Of a stretch of DNA of 64,000 nt, positions 36,133 to 45,194 are shown one piece after another. Position numbers and translations under genes: made by a program. This DNA comes from Bacteroidales bacterium (lineage in GTDB: Bacteria > Bacteroidota > Bacteroidia > Bacteroidales > JAADJA01), in the NCBI GenBank assembly GCA_020438105.1, contig JAGQVE010000020.1, positions 1-64,000 of the forward strand, written 5' to 3'. Positions within the stretch are counted from its first letter, which is position 1. Every line of letters starts with the position of its first letter. The notes under the pieces are model-generated. The model did no database searches. It had not been told where the DNA came from and saw nothing but the letters and a program-made list of their open reading frames with translations.

Positions 36133-37773
36133 CTATTTCGAGTTTAACTCCTCACGAATTAGCTCAAAACCCTTTTCAAGGGTAACATCCTTTCCATTTA
36201 TTAAATTGTCTATGGTTTCTTCAACAATAATGTCAGGCTGGATACCTTCATTAATGAATGGTTTTAAACTATAAGGGTATAAACAGCGACGTGCACAAAT
36301 TCGGGCAAAAGGCTCTCCATGCCTGTCGAAAACCAATAAGGGCGATCCGGTTGAACCTCCCGTGGGCTGTCCAACAATAGGTGGCCGGTTGTGTACTTCG
36401 TAAATAGTGATAAGAAAATCCTCAGCAGCAGAAAAGGTTAGTTCCCCGCACAATATTACTAATGGACATTCAAAGCGTTTTGTTTCGACTGGTATCCAAA
36501 TCGTGTCGGGCAAAATCCGGCGATATTTCCGAAACAGAAAATCGTCTTTGTATTCTTCATATCCAACTCCCAGGGCTCTGTGAACTCCATCATTGGTGCG
36601 TACTTCCGAACCCATGCTTAAAAAGTATTCATCGTGCAAAATGTATTTAAGCAAATTATTTCCAACCAGGGTACTACCTCCTCTATTGTTCCTCAAATCA
36701 ATTACGATTCCTTTAGCATCGCTAAGTTCAGGTACTAGTTTTTCAAATTCTTCAATGGCCATCTCTTCAGGTGAAAATCTGTTATACATCAAATGAGCGA
36801 TGCTATCTTCGCTATAGTCAAGCACTACAAGGCCATAGGGTGGTTTCTTATTGCACATATGGTAAAGGTTCAAATCCTCTCCATTTCTGTCGTAACGAGT
36901 GGCTTCTCCATTTCTTTTAAGTTCCAAAGTAATCTCAAGTCCTTCCAATTTTCTAAAGGTTAAACGAATATTATCATTTTTCAACCCATAAAGTAAGGAA
37001 GATACTCCCTCGTTTAGTTTAAACTTAAGGTTCGAGCCTGAAATAAATGGCAACATTTTACTTTCGATATATTCCATAACCGGCTGACCATTTACTACAA
37101 TTAATTCATCACCGCATTCCAACCGGTCACCCAATGTTTCACGATACCCGTCCAAAAAAACCCGGTTGTCAATCAATTTGAGCGAAAGTGGTGCATATCC
37201 GGAATATTGACTCAAGCCAAACCTGGTAGTCAAAGCAGAATGACCATCGTTCAGTGAAGCCAGAAAATATCTTAATATTTGACGATATTCATAATCATTT
37301 TCTGATAAAAGCGCTTTTTGGATACATTCTGTATACAAACTATCAAAATCGAAACTGAGATTTTCATAGTTCATGAAGTTATAACGGATTTCACTCCATA
37401 GATTTGAAAGCATAAATAGTTTATCCTCCATCGAAATGGTATTCGGTAGTTCACGTATTCCAATCACCTCTGTGTAAGCTGTGTCTTTTTCTTTATAGAT
37501 CACTCTGAAGCTAAGGGTATCCCCAGGTCTTAAACTGAAATTAATGCTGTCGATATCTGTTATAAACCAACCTTCATTTTTATCTTTGTAGCAAAAGAAA
37601 AGGTACCTATCCGGATTTACTTCAGGACTTAAATGCCATTTCACATAATTCTCATTGTTGAATGCAAATACACATTTTGAGGTACCGGATTTTACATCTC
37701 TCAGATTTTGTGCATGGGCAAAAACACTAATTATTAAAAAACCGGCCAGGAGGAAATTTCTTGAGGATAGCAT
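36133..37773 (-). CDS. S41-family peptidase (C-terminal-processing type)
   Basis: 546 residues with a signal peptide (MLSSRNFLLAGFLIISVFAHA). After a domain of about 130 residues with a possible beta fold, a PDZ-like region (LIDNRVFLDGYRETLGDRLE, about 196-215) precedes the S41 core: AKGIVIDLRNNRGGST and the nucleophile S448 in LTFSAAEDFL. Probably periplasmic. Divergent from the second M14 peptidase gene; the two start about 130 bp apart. Confidence 0.85.
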   Translation of the reverse strand: MLSSRNFLLAGFLIISVFAHAQNLRDVKSGTSKCVFAFNNENYVKWHLSPEVNPDRYLFFCYKDKNEGWFITDIDSINFSLRPGDTLSFRVIYKEKDTAYTEVIGIRELPNTISMEDKLFMLSNLWSEIRYNFMNYENLSFDFDSLYTECIQKALLSENDYEYRQILRYFLASLNDGHSALTTRFGLSQYSGYAPLSLKLIDNRVFLDGYRETLGDRLECGDELIVVNGQPVMEYIESKMLPFISGSNLKFKLNEGVSSLLYGLKNDNIRLTFRKLEGLEITLELKRNGEATRYDRNGEDLNLYHMCNKKPPYGLVVLDYSEDSIAHLMYNRFSPEEMAIEEFEKLVPELSDAKGIVIDLRNNRGGSTLVGNNLLKYILHDEYFLSMGSEVRTNDGVHRALGVGYEEYKDDFLFRKYRRILPDTIWIPVETKRFECPLVILCGELTFSAAEDFLITIYEVHNRPPIVGQPTGGSTGSPLLVFDRHGEPFARICARRCLYPYSLKPFINEGIQPDIIVEETIDNLINGKDVTLEKGFELIREELNSK

Positions 37774-37868
37774 GACTTTCAGTTTAGTTGGAATTATATG
37801 AATTCAAATTTAAAGGAATTATCATTTAGATTGAGTTTAAATAGGCAAGCTGCCAATCAAAAACTTAT

Positions 37869-37876
37869 TAATTTTG
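37869..37876 (+). promoter_or_regulatory. Candidate -7 box for M14 gene 2
   Basis: TAATTTTG ends 23 bp before ATG 37900 and supports that start rather than the upstream ATG at 37798. No clear TTG is found at the expected spacing. Confidence 0.4.
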
Positions 37877-37899
37877 TCTGCATCTCAATTAATAAAACT

Positions 37900-39606
37900 A
37901 TGATATTGATTCGAAATAAATTCGCCCTGTTTTTATTCTTATTTCTAATAAATTTTACGTTTGCCCAAAACGATGCATTTATACAACTAGCCTCCCGTGG
38001 AGAAGTCTACCTTAAATTCAAACCCTCAAGCCAGCCAATTCCTGAATCGGTTTTAAATGCCATCTCCATCGATCATGGCTATCATTCCGAATGGATCACA
38101 GCATACGCCAATGAAAGCGGGTTTTTGAAACTCCGGGAATATACCAACGATATTGAGATATTAACTCCGCCATCGCTAATTTATAAACCTGAAATGAAGT
38201 CGGCCGAAGAAATTAAATCGATTAGCGATTGGGACTTTTATCCCACCTATGAAGCATATGTTGATATTATGTATCAATTTGCTGAAGATCATCCCAATAT
38301 GTGTTCGGTTTTCAGCATCGGACAAACAGAGGAGGGGCGGGAATTGCTCATAGCCCGCATTTCCGATAATGCCGGTATTGATGAAGGTGAAGCACAGTTT
38401 CTTTACACTTCCACCATGCATGGCGATGAAACTACAGGTTATGTTTTAATGCTTCACTTGATTGATTATTTGCTTACGAATTATGGATCAAATGCCCAGG
38501 TTACCAACATTGTGAATAATCTGGATATCTGGATCAATCCGCTGGCAAACCCTGATGGAACTTATTTTGGAGGAAACAGCACTGTGTACAGTTCAAGACG
38601 CTACAATGCAAATAATGTTGATTTAAACCGCAACTACGCCGACCCGGATGACGGTCCGCACCCCGACGGCAATGCATACCAGGCCGAAACAGAAGCCTTC
38701 ATGGCCATGGCCGAAGAAAATCATTTTGTAATTGCTGCCAATTTCCACGGAGGGGCAGAGGTATTCAATTACCCATGGGACACCTGGTCGCAGCTTCATG
38801 CCGATGATGAGTGGTGGCAATTTGTGGGCAGAGAGTGGGCCGACACTGCTCATGTTTACAGTCCGGCAGGATATATGAATGATCTGGAAAACGGAATTAC
38901 CAACGGTTATGCGTGGTATACCACCACCGGCAGCCGACAGGATTACATGAATTATTACCATCATTGTCGCGAAGTTACACTTGAGATATCTTCGGTTAAA
39001 TTGGTACAGGAAAGCGCTTTACCTGACTTCTGGGATTATAATTATCACTCATTTTTAAATTACATGGAGCAAGCTTTATTTGGTATTCGCGGGCAGGTAA
39101 CTGATGAGCAAACGGGTGATCCGGTTCAGGCGTCGGTGGTAATTGAAGGGCATGATGAACTGAACACTTGGGTGGTTTCGGGTAAGGATGATGGCTGGTA
39201 CTTCAGGCCCATTTTTGAGGGTGAGTATGAACTTACCTTTTTTGCACCCCATTATGAACCCAAAGTTATTGCAGGCGTTGAGGCCATCAATTATTTGGAA
39301 ACCGCTTTGAACGTTGCTTTAAAACCCACCGATTCTGACATTGAAGAAAACAAGCTGGAGAATTTATTTGTTGTTGGGCCCAATCCGGTAAAAGATAAGC
39401 TGAGTTTGAAATACAACGGCTCAGTCCCATTAAATACCCAAATTGTACTTATTAACCTTTCGGGCAAAATATTATGGAAAGACCACCATATTTGGAATAC
39501 AAATAATAAGGAAGCCAGTATTCCGATTAACCTGCGTGCAGGTGAGTACATTCTGAATATTATTGGCGAACAGTCATGTGCTACTTTTAAAATCATACAA
39601 CCCTAA
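37900..39606 (+). CDS. T9SS M14 carboxypeptidase, second copy
   Basis: 568 residues from ATG 37900, which opens the signal peptide MILIRNKFALFLFLFLINFTFAQ. Zinc ligands are H174/E177 (HGDE) and H283 (NFHGG); the catalytic Glu is E362 in VTLEISSVKL. A CarboxypepD-regulatory domain (FGIRGQVTDEQTGDPVQAS) and a T9SS sorting domain (VVGPNPVKDKLSL to FKIIQP) follow. It lacks the PKD and CUB domains of the paralogue at 26802. The gene ends 4 bp before the fused spermidine-synthase-like gene, suggesting co-transcription. Confidence 0.92.
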   Translation: MILIRNKFALFLFLFLINFTFAQNDAFIQLASRGEVYLKFKPSSQPIPESVLNAISIDHGYHSEWITAYANESGFLKLREYTNDIEILTPPSLIYKPEMKSAEEIKSISDWDFYPTYEAYVDIMYQFAEDHPNMCSVFSIGQTEEGRELLIARISDNAGIDEGEAQFLYTSTMHGDETTGYVLMLHLIDYLLTNYGSNAQVTNIVNNLDIWINPLANPDGTYFGGNSTVYSSRRYNANNVDLNRNYADPDDGPHPDGNAYQAETEAFMAMAEENHFVIAANFHGGAEVFNYPWDTWSQLHADDEWWQFVGREWADTAHVYSPAGYMNDLENGITNGYAWYTTTGSRQDYMNYYHHCREVTLEISSVKLVQESALPDFWDYNYHSFLNYMEQALFGIRGQVTDEQTGDPVQASVVIEGHDELNTWVVSGKDDGWYFRPIFEGEYELTFFAPHYEPKVIAGVEAINYLETALNVALKPTDSDIEENKLENLFVVGPNPVKDKLSLKYNGSVPLNTQIVLINLSGKILWKDHHIWNTNNKEASIPINLRAGEYILNIIGEQSCATFKIIQP

Positions 39607-39610
39607 GCTG

Positions 39611-41110
39611 ATGTTACGAAAATACCTGGTTGAAATTACGATCCTATTAGTTGGTGCCTTTACCATGATGTTCGAGATTGTGGGCTCACGGATCATCGGG
39701 CCCTACCTGGGCACTTCAGTATATGTTTGGACAAGCAATATCGGGGTTATATTTGCCAGTCTGAGCCTCGGGTACTGGCTTGGTGGACGGCTATCGGTTA
39801 ACAGGGCCAATTATCTGTACCTGGGAGGGATGCTTGTTCTGGCGGCATTTTTTGTATTTATAACTGCCATTGCTAACGTTTACATCCTCGACCGGATCAT
39901 CAAATATATTCCCGGATTTAAACTAAGAACGGTGATTTCGGCCATTGTGCTTTTTGCACCGGCAAGTGTGTTTTTCGGTATGGTTCTTCCTTATGGCATC
40001 AAACTAAAAATGCAAAACATGGCTCATTCAGGTGTAACTGTGGGAAGGATTTATGCCCTTTCAACATTTGGAAGTATCATTGGTACCTTTTCTGCCGGCT
40101 ATTTACTTCTTCCTGAATTGGGGCATACCAATGTTCAGTTGGCAATCAGCATCTGCCTTTTTTTACTTGCGGCCATTATATTATTACAGGCACATAAATG
40201 GATATTCTCCATGATCCCATCTCTGCTTTTAATGATCACAGCCCTCACCATGAATTACAAACATAATAAAGTAAAAGATTTCATTGACGAGGATACGCAG
40301 TATAACCGGGTTTTGATATACAACACTACCGATAAAAATACCAACCGTCCGATCAGGATGCTGCGGATCAACAATGAAAGCAGCTCTGCCATGTTTCTGG
40401 ATGATGACAATGACCTTGTTTTTGAAGTTTTAAAATATTACCGGCTGGTTGATTATTTTGTACCAGGTTTTGAAAAAACGCTGATGATTGGAGGTTCCGG
40501 ATATGCCTATCCTAAAGATTACCTTCAACGACACCCGCATGCTACCATTGATGTGGTGGAAATAGATCCGGGACTAACGGAACTGGCAGGCCGTTATTTT
40601 GATCTTCCCGATGATCCTCGTTTAAGCATCATTCACGAAGATGGACGCACTTTTATCAACAGATCAAATAAAACCTATGATGCCATTTTTATGGATGCCT
40701 ACAAATCGATGCTCACGGTTCCTTTCCAGCTTACAACCATTGAGGCAGTGCAGCATCTAAGGAATATGCTATCGGATAATGGTGCTGTTTTTGCCAATAT
40801 CATCTCCTCCCTCAGCGAAGAGAACAACCAGTTTCTGAGGGCTGAGGTAGCTACTTACCAAAAGGTTTTTCCGCAGGTTTATTTATTTGCGGTTCAGTAT
40901 CCCAATCCAACCGACAAGGAAAAGGGGTTTTTTCAGAACATTATGTTGGTGGCAATGAAATCGGCCCAACCTTTTGATTTTACCAGCCTGGACCCGGAAC
41001 TCAATGATTATCTCCGGCACAAGGTTATGCTTAAGGGTGTTGATAAATCTCAAATTCTTACAGATGAATATGCACCGGTGGAGTATTATGCATCAAAAGT
41101 GTTGGATTAA
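39611..41110 (+). CDS. Fused membrane/spermidine-synthase-like protein
   Basis: 499 residues from ATG 39611 (the upstream in-frame start overlaps the peptidase gene). About seven membrane segments occupy the first 220 residues (MMFEIVGSRIIGPYLGTSVY and the conserved GYWLGGRLS). A Rossmann methyltransferase-like domain follows with MIGGSGYAYPKDY, VVEIDPGLTELA, HEDGRTFI and IFMDAYKS. This fused architecture is common in bacteria. Aminopropyl transfer has not been shown for most of them, so the spermidine role is uncertain. It converges with the coiled-coil membrane protein gene, 3 bp apart. Confidence 0.8.
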   Translation: MLRKYLVEITILLVGAFTMMFEIVGSRIIGPYLGTSVYVWTSNIGVIFASLSLGYWLGGRLSVNRANYLYLGGMLVLAAFFVFITAIANVYILDRIIKYIPGFKLRTVISAIVLFAPASVFFGMVLPYGIKLKMQNMAHSGVTVGRIYALSTFGSIIGTFSAGYLLLPELGHTNVQLAISICLFLLAAIILLQAHKWIFSMIPSLLLMITALTMNYKHNKVKDFIDEDTQYNRVLIYNTTDKNTNRPIRMLRINNESSSAMFLDDDNDLVFEVLKYYRLVDYFVPGFEKTLMIGGSGYAYPKDYLQRHPHATIDVVEIDPGLTELAGRYFDLPDDPRLSIIHEDGRTFINRSNKTYDAIFMDAYKSMLTVPFQLTTIEAVQHLRNMLSDNGAVFANIISSLSEENNQFLRAEVATYQKVFPQVYLFAVQYPNPTDKEKGFFQNIMLVAMKSAQPFDFTSLDPELNDYLRHKVMLKGVDKSQILTDEYAPVEYYASKVLD

Positions 41111-41113
41111 CAA

Positions 41114-42517
41114 CTATGAATTAAACACGACGCCGGGAGCAAGCACAAAAAAATGTAAAATAAAAACAGCCAGGGTTATGAGCAGGAAAGGCCATGCAAA
41201 TTTCACCTTTCGTCCGTCTTCATCAAAATAAACATCTCCCATGCTTTTAAAGGTGAGCCCTACGGGCAAAATGATCAGTAAAATTGTACTGATCTTCGAA
41301 ATCTCAAATATGTATTCTTCATTGGTTGAAAAATAATCATCCGTTGGTATTTTCAGCAGGGCCATAATCGTGGTTCCGATAATAGCTGGCAAAAGGACCT
41401 GGCTTACAAATAAAAACTTCCTGTTTTCATGTTTCACAAAATTAAAATAGGCATTTCCACTGATCAGAAAAGAACGGGTTATGCTGGTGCCGGCAATAAA
41501 AAGCGCAAATATGGAAATGATTGAAAAAATCATTTTTCCGGTGTCTTTGTAGTAAAGGTAGGCGATAACCCAGCCAAAACCCTGGTTAAGCAATGTTCCC
41601 ATCAATATGCTTCCGAAAAACATGACAATACCATGCACAAACGACCAGAGAAAGAATAGCTTAAAATAGCCGTTTTCGTTGCGTAAGCTGCTAAAAATAA
41701 TGATACCAACTATTCCGATAATTAGCCCGGTGAAAGGTAATATGCTGTAAAGGATTTTTACGGAGTCAGCGGTCCATTGATCGCTATCGATGCTGTAATA
41801 AATTTTGTAAGGAAAAAGAATAACCTTGTAATCAAAAGTGGTGGCAACCCATACGGTAATAAACTCACCAATAATGTATATGATCAGGTAGGATAACATA
41901 AACATAAACAGCGAATTAAAAAATATTTTCAGGAAACGGTTTCGATCGTTTTTATTTGCCACCAATTCAGTGGACCAAACGGACCAATCCTTAAGCGATT
42001 GCTTATTGATTGAACGAAGTCCCCTGAAGAAAGCCCTGAATCTTCGTTTGACAATATAAGGACGAAGTTTTCTTTTGCGTTTCTTGCGTAATTCTTTGAA
42101 TAATTTGGCTTGCTTTTTTTGGTCGAGTTCAAGCTGTTTATCCTGTACAGTTTTTACCTTAAGTCTTTGCCGTACAGCTTCTTTTTCTTTTTTTAGCTCC
42201 TCTTGTTCAGCCCTTCTTTTTTCTTTTTCGGCAATGCGGTCATTAATCACTTTTGTTCGCATCTCCGCTTTTATTCGTTTTCGTTCCTGTATGGCTTCCT
42301 GTTTTATTCTTTTTTGCTTTTCCTTATCAAGCTGACGTTCAAGCCGGTTTTGCTGTTTCATGGTAAGCCTGGCTTCCTGCTGCTCTTGTTCCAGCTCAAG
42401 ACTAAGCTCCTTACGCCTGATTTTTCGCACTTTTTTTAAATAACGAATATACCTCATCCTCCGGTAAATGGAGTAAAGCCAGTTTCCCATGATTTTCCGA
42501 CGTACTTTTTCCCTCAT
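41114..42517 (-). CDS. Coiled-coil membrane protein, unknown
   Basis: 467 residues. The first about 180 residues are extremely rich in Lys, Arg, Glu and Gln, predicted to form a long charged coiled coil (repeated KKxxR and EKEKRRAEQEE patterns). About seven membrane segments fill the rest (from FFNSLFMFMLSYLIIYIIGE to the C terminus), in a layout recalling Yip1/YIF-type membrane domains. I recognise it only as a Bacteroidota-type conserved unknown. An inner-membrane protein with a large basic cytoplasmic arm, possibly binding nucleic acid or ribosomes, is inference. Confidence 0.65.
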   Translation of the reverse strand: MREKVRRKIMGNWLYSIYRRMRYIRYLKKVRKIRRKELSLELEQEQQEARLTMKQQNRLERQLDKEKQKRIKQEAIQERKRIKAEMRTKVINDRIAEKEKRRAEQEELKKEKEAVRQRLKVKTVQDKQLELDQKKQAKLFKELRKKRKRKLRPYIVKRRFRAFFRGLRSINKQSLKDWSVWSTELVANKNDRNRFLKIFFNSLFMFMLSYLIIYIIGEFITVWVATTFDYKVILFPYKIYYSIDSDQWTADSVKILYSILPFTGLIIGIVGIIIFSSLRNENGYFKLFFLWSFVHGIVMFFGSILMGTLLNQGFGWVIAYLYYKDTGKMIFSIISIFALFIAGTSITRSFLISGNAYFNFVKHENRKFLFVSQVLLPAIIGTTIMALLKIPTDDYFSTNEEYIFEISKISTILLIILPVGLTFKSMGDVYFDEDGRKVKFAWPFLLITLAVFILHFFVLAPGVVFNS

Positions 42518-42587
42518 TCGTTATTGCAGATAGTTGTAAAGCGAATCAAAAATAGCTATTAATTATACACCGAACAGGCGAAGCAGA

Positions 42588-42613
42588 AAAAAACCCGGCT
42601 GTTTGGCCGGGCT
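42588..42613 (-). terminator. Rho-independent terminator of the alpha-oxoamine synthase
   Basis: cccggc / gccggg form a 6-bp stem with a 6-nt loop, followed on the minus strand by TTTTTTT, 8 bp past the stop codon. Confidence 0.85.
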
Positions 42614-42620
42614 ATATGTT

Positions 42621-43871
42621 TTATTCTACATACATCGATTTGATTTTATCACTGCTGTATTCACCATCGTCAAGTTTCTTTTTAACTTCAGAGAAACATT
42701 TGATTGTGTATTCAACATCTTCCAGTGTGTGCATGGCAGTAGGGATCAATCTGAGCATGATAACTCCTTTTGGCACTACGGGGTAAGATACAATGGAGCA
42801 GAATATATTGAATTTTTCACGTAAATCATGGGTAACACTGGTTGCCTCCGGAACGCCACCTTCAAAAAATACAGGAGTTACAGGCGATTCGGTATTACCG
42901 AGATTAAAACCTTTTTCACGCAATCCTCTTTGAAGCGCATTTACTATGGTCCAGAGTTTTTCACGGTGTTCGGGCTCATTCTTCAGCATCTCCAACCGTT
43001 TCATCGAACCGATCACCATAGGCATTGGCAATGATTTGGCATATACCTGTGAACGCAGGTTATACATGAGATATTTAACAACCTTTTTGTTACTGGCTAC
43101 AAAACCACCAATTCCTGCCATTGATTTGGCGAAAGTTGCAAAATAAACATCAATCTCATCCTGAACCCCAAAATGCTCGCCTGTTCCGGCCCCGGTTTTG
43201 CCCATCGTTCCAAATCCGTGTGCATCATCCACCAGCAGTCTGAATTTGAATTTTTTCTTGAGATCAACAATGTCCTTAAGTTTTCCTAAATCGCCGGCCA
43301 TTCCATAAACACCTTCGGTAATAACCAGGATTCCACCGCCTGTTTTTTCAACAATTTTAGTGGCACGCTCCAGCTCTTTTTCAAGGTTTTGCATATTATT
43401 ATGCGGATAAACAAAACGTTTTCCGAAGTGTAACCGCATACCATCAATAATACATGCATGTGCTTCCGAATCATAAACAATTACGTCACGTCGATCAACC
43501 AATGCATTAATAATAGAAACCATTCCCTGGTATCCGTAATTTAGCAGATAGGCAGCTTCTTTGCTGACAAATTCAGCCAATTTAGCTTCAAGCTCTTCGT
43601 GGTATTTAGTTTGACCCGACATCATCCTTGCACCCATCGGGTAGGCGAGGCCCCAATCTTTTGTGGCTTCAGCATCTGCTTTGCGCACTTCAGGATGATT
43701 ACCCAGTCCGAGATAATTATTTAAACTCCATACCAGGCGCTCTTTTCCCATAAACATCATCTTATTTGAAATAGGACCTTCCAGCTTGGGAAACATATAA
43801 TAACCATGCGCATCGTCCATATACTGACCCAATGGACCAAAGGTATTGTCAATTTTATTGAATATATCCAT
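42621..43871 (-). CDS. PLP-dependent alpha-oxoamine synthase (SPT/KBL-like)
   Basis: 416 residues from ATG 43871, 46 bp downstream (in the minus-strand direction) of a full promoter. Motifs of the alpha-oxoamine synthase family: NNYLGLGNHPEV near 51-62, the cofactor-contacting D215 and H218 in LLVDDAHGFGTMGKTG, and the Schiff-base K249 in TFAKSMAGIGGF. Homologues include glycine C-acetyltransferase, 8-amino-7-oxononanoate synthase and serine palmitoyltransferase; in Bacteroidota, members also join acyl groups to cysteate for sulfonolipids. Sequence by eye cannot decide the substrate. It stands alone, away from lipid or biotin genes. Confidence 0.85.
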   Translation of the reverse strand: MDIFNKIDNTFGPLGQYMDDAHGYYMFPKLEGPISNKMMFMGKERLVWSLNNYLGLGNHPEVRKADAEATKDWGLAYPMGARMMSGQTKYHEELEAKLAEFVSKEAAYLLNYGYQGMVSIINALVDRRDVIVYDSEAHACIIDGMRLHFGKRFVYPHNNMQNLEKELERATKIVEKTGGGILVITEGVYGMAGDLGKLKDIVDLKKKFKFRLLVDDAHGFGTMGKTGAGTGEHFGVQDEIDVYFATFAKSMAGIGGFVASNKKVVKYLMYNLRSQVYAKSLPMPMVIGSMKRLEMLKNEPEHREKLWTIVNALQRGLREKGFNLGNTESPVTPVFFEGGVPEATSVTHDLREKFNIFCSIVSYPVVPKGVIMLRLIPTAMHTLEDVEYTIKCFSEVKKKLDDGEYSSDKIKSMYVE

Positions 43872-43916
43872 TTGTGTTATTTTTTTATAATTTACTGTTA
43901 GCCAAATTAAAAGCGG

Positions 43917-43947
43917 CAAATCTAAAATTAATTAATTGGATATTCAA
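43917..43947 (-). promoter_or_regulatory. Promoter of the alpha-oxoamine synthase gene
   Basis: On the minus strand TTG (43947-43945), a 20-bp spacer and TAGATTTG (43924-43917) match the Bacteroidota promoter, 46 bp before ATG 43871. Confidence 0.65.
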
Positions 43948-43997
43948 CGGGCTGCCTAAGAAATTTTCAACAATAATATTATAGTAAAATTTGCGTT

Positions 43998-44026
43998 TTG
44001 ACTTTCGTTTAAAATGTTTAATTTTG
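43998..44026 (+). promoter_or_regulatory. Promoter of bamD
   Basis: TTG (43998-44000), an 18-bp spacer and TAATTTTG (44019-44026). The chosen bamD start lies only 5 bp after the -7 box, so the transcript would be leaderless or nearly so. The upstream ATG at 44014 lies before the -7 box and is rejected. Confidence 0.65.
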
Positions 44027-44031
44027 CGCCC

Positions 44032-44832
44032 ATGTTTGTAAAAAGAGGCATATACTTCATAATCAGTATCCTGGCTTTGGTTTCAGTATCATGTAGTCAA
44101 TACCATAAAATTTCCAAAAGCCAGGATTATAAATTCAAATATGAAAAGGCCATGGAATACTACGAAAGAGAGGATTATTTCAGGGCCCTGGGATTATTTG
44201 ATCAGGTAATTCCGTTTTACCGTGGAACGGAAGAAGCCGAGGATATTGCCTACAAATATGCATATGCATATTACAACCAAAAAGAGTATATCATGGCTTC
44301 CTATTATTTCGACAGGTTTTATAAAACCTACCCCCGAAGTGAAAGGGCCGAAGAATGCATGTTTATGTCGGCGTATTGTAAATACAAAGAATCGCCCAAC
44401 TACAAGCTTGACCAAACAACCACAAAAGAAGGAATAAGTCAGTTACAGCTATTTATCAATGCTTATCCCACCAGCGAACGTGTTGAACAATGCAATGGAC
44501 TGATTGATGAATTGAGGCTTAAACTGCAGATGAAAGAATATGAAATTGCGAAGCTTTACCTGAAAATGGACCAGTACGAGGCGGCAGTAACCTCATTTGA
44601 CAATTTGCTTCTCGATTATCCGGATTCAGAGTTCAAAGAAGACGCCATGTTTTACACCATTAAATCGTATTATTATTATGCTTCCAAAAGCGTAAGATCA
44701 AAACGCAAGGAAAGATATCAGGAAGCAGCAGATATATATCAGCGATTTGTGGAGCAATACCCCGAAAGTAAATACATGAAAGAAGTGGCTTACATGTTCA
44801 ACAAAGCCATGAAAGAAATCGAAAATAATTAG
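44032..44832 (+). CDS. bamD: Outer-membrane assembly lipoprotein BamD
   Basis: 266 residues from ATG 44032. A lipoprotein signal ends at the Cys of LALVSVSC. TPR-like helical repeats follow: FKYEKAMEYYEREDYFRAL, YYFDRFYKTYPRSERAEE, AVTSFDNLLLDYPDSEFKEDA and IYQRFVEQYPESKYM. BamD binds BamA and guides outer-membrane protein insertion. It opens the conserved Bacteroidota block bamD, omega, coaBC, DUF4835, recN. Length matches the family. Confidence 0.92.
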   Translation: MFVKRGIYFIISILALVSVSCSQYHKISKSQDYKFKYEKAMEYYEREDYFRALGLFDQVIPFYRGTEEAEDIAYKYAYAYYNQKEYIMASYYFDRFYKTYPRSERAEECMFMSAYCKYKESPNYKLDQTTTKEGISQLQLFINAYPTSERVEQCNGLIDELRLKLQMKEYEIAKLYLKMDQYEAAVTSFDNLLLDYPDSEFKEDAMFYTIKSYYYYASKSVRSKRKERYQEAADIYQRFVEQYPESKYMKEVAYMFNKAMKEIENN

Positions 44833-44856
44833 TAAATATTAAAATCAATTATATAC

Positions 44857-45189
44857 ATGGATTACAAAAAAGTAAAAACTGATACTACTGCCATTACACG
44901 TAAGATCAGGGATTTTGATAAAGACACGAATAACATTTACGAAACAGTTGCGATCATAGCCAAAAGGGCAAATCAAATCAGCCTGGAAATGAAAGAGGAA
45001 CTGGATCAGAAAATTCAGGAGTTCAGCACCTCACAGGATAACCTGGAAGAGATTTTTGAGAATCGTGAACAAATTGAAATCGCACGTTTTTACGAACGTT
45101 TACCAAAACCTACACTGATTGCTGTTCATGAATTTGCCAATGGTAAAATTTACTACCGCAATCCGCAGAAAGCTCCAAATGAATTTTAA
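44857..45189 (+). CDS. rpoZ: RNA polymerase omega subunit (Rpb6-like)
   Basis: 110 residues. The core VAIIAKRANQISLEMKEELD is the Rpb6/omega signature, and the acidic C-terminal part is typical of Bacteroidota omega proteins. It stabilises the beta-prime subunit. It lies 24 bp after bamD and 5 bp before coaBC, consistent with one operon. Confidence 0.9.
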   Translation: MDYKKVKTDTTAITRKIRDFDKDTNNIYETVAIIAKRANQISLEMKEELDQKIQEFSTSQDNLEEIFENREQIEIARFYERLPKPTLIAVHEFANGKIYYRNPQKAPNEF

Positions 45190-45194
45190 ACTGC

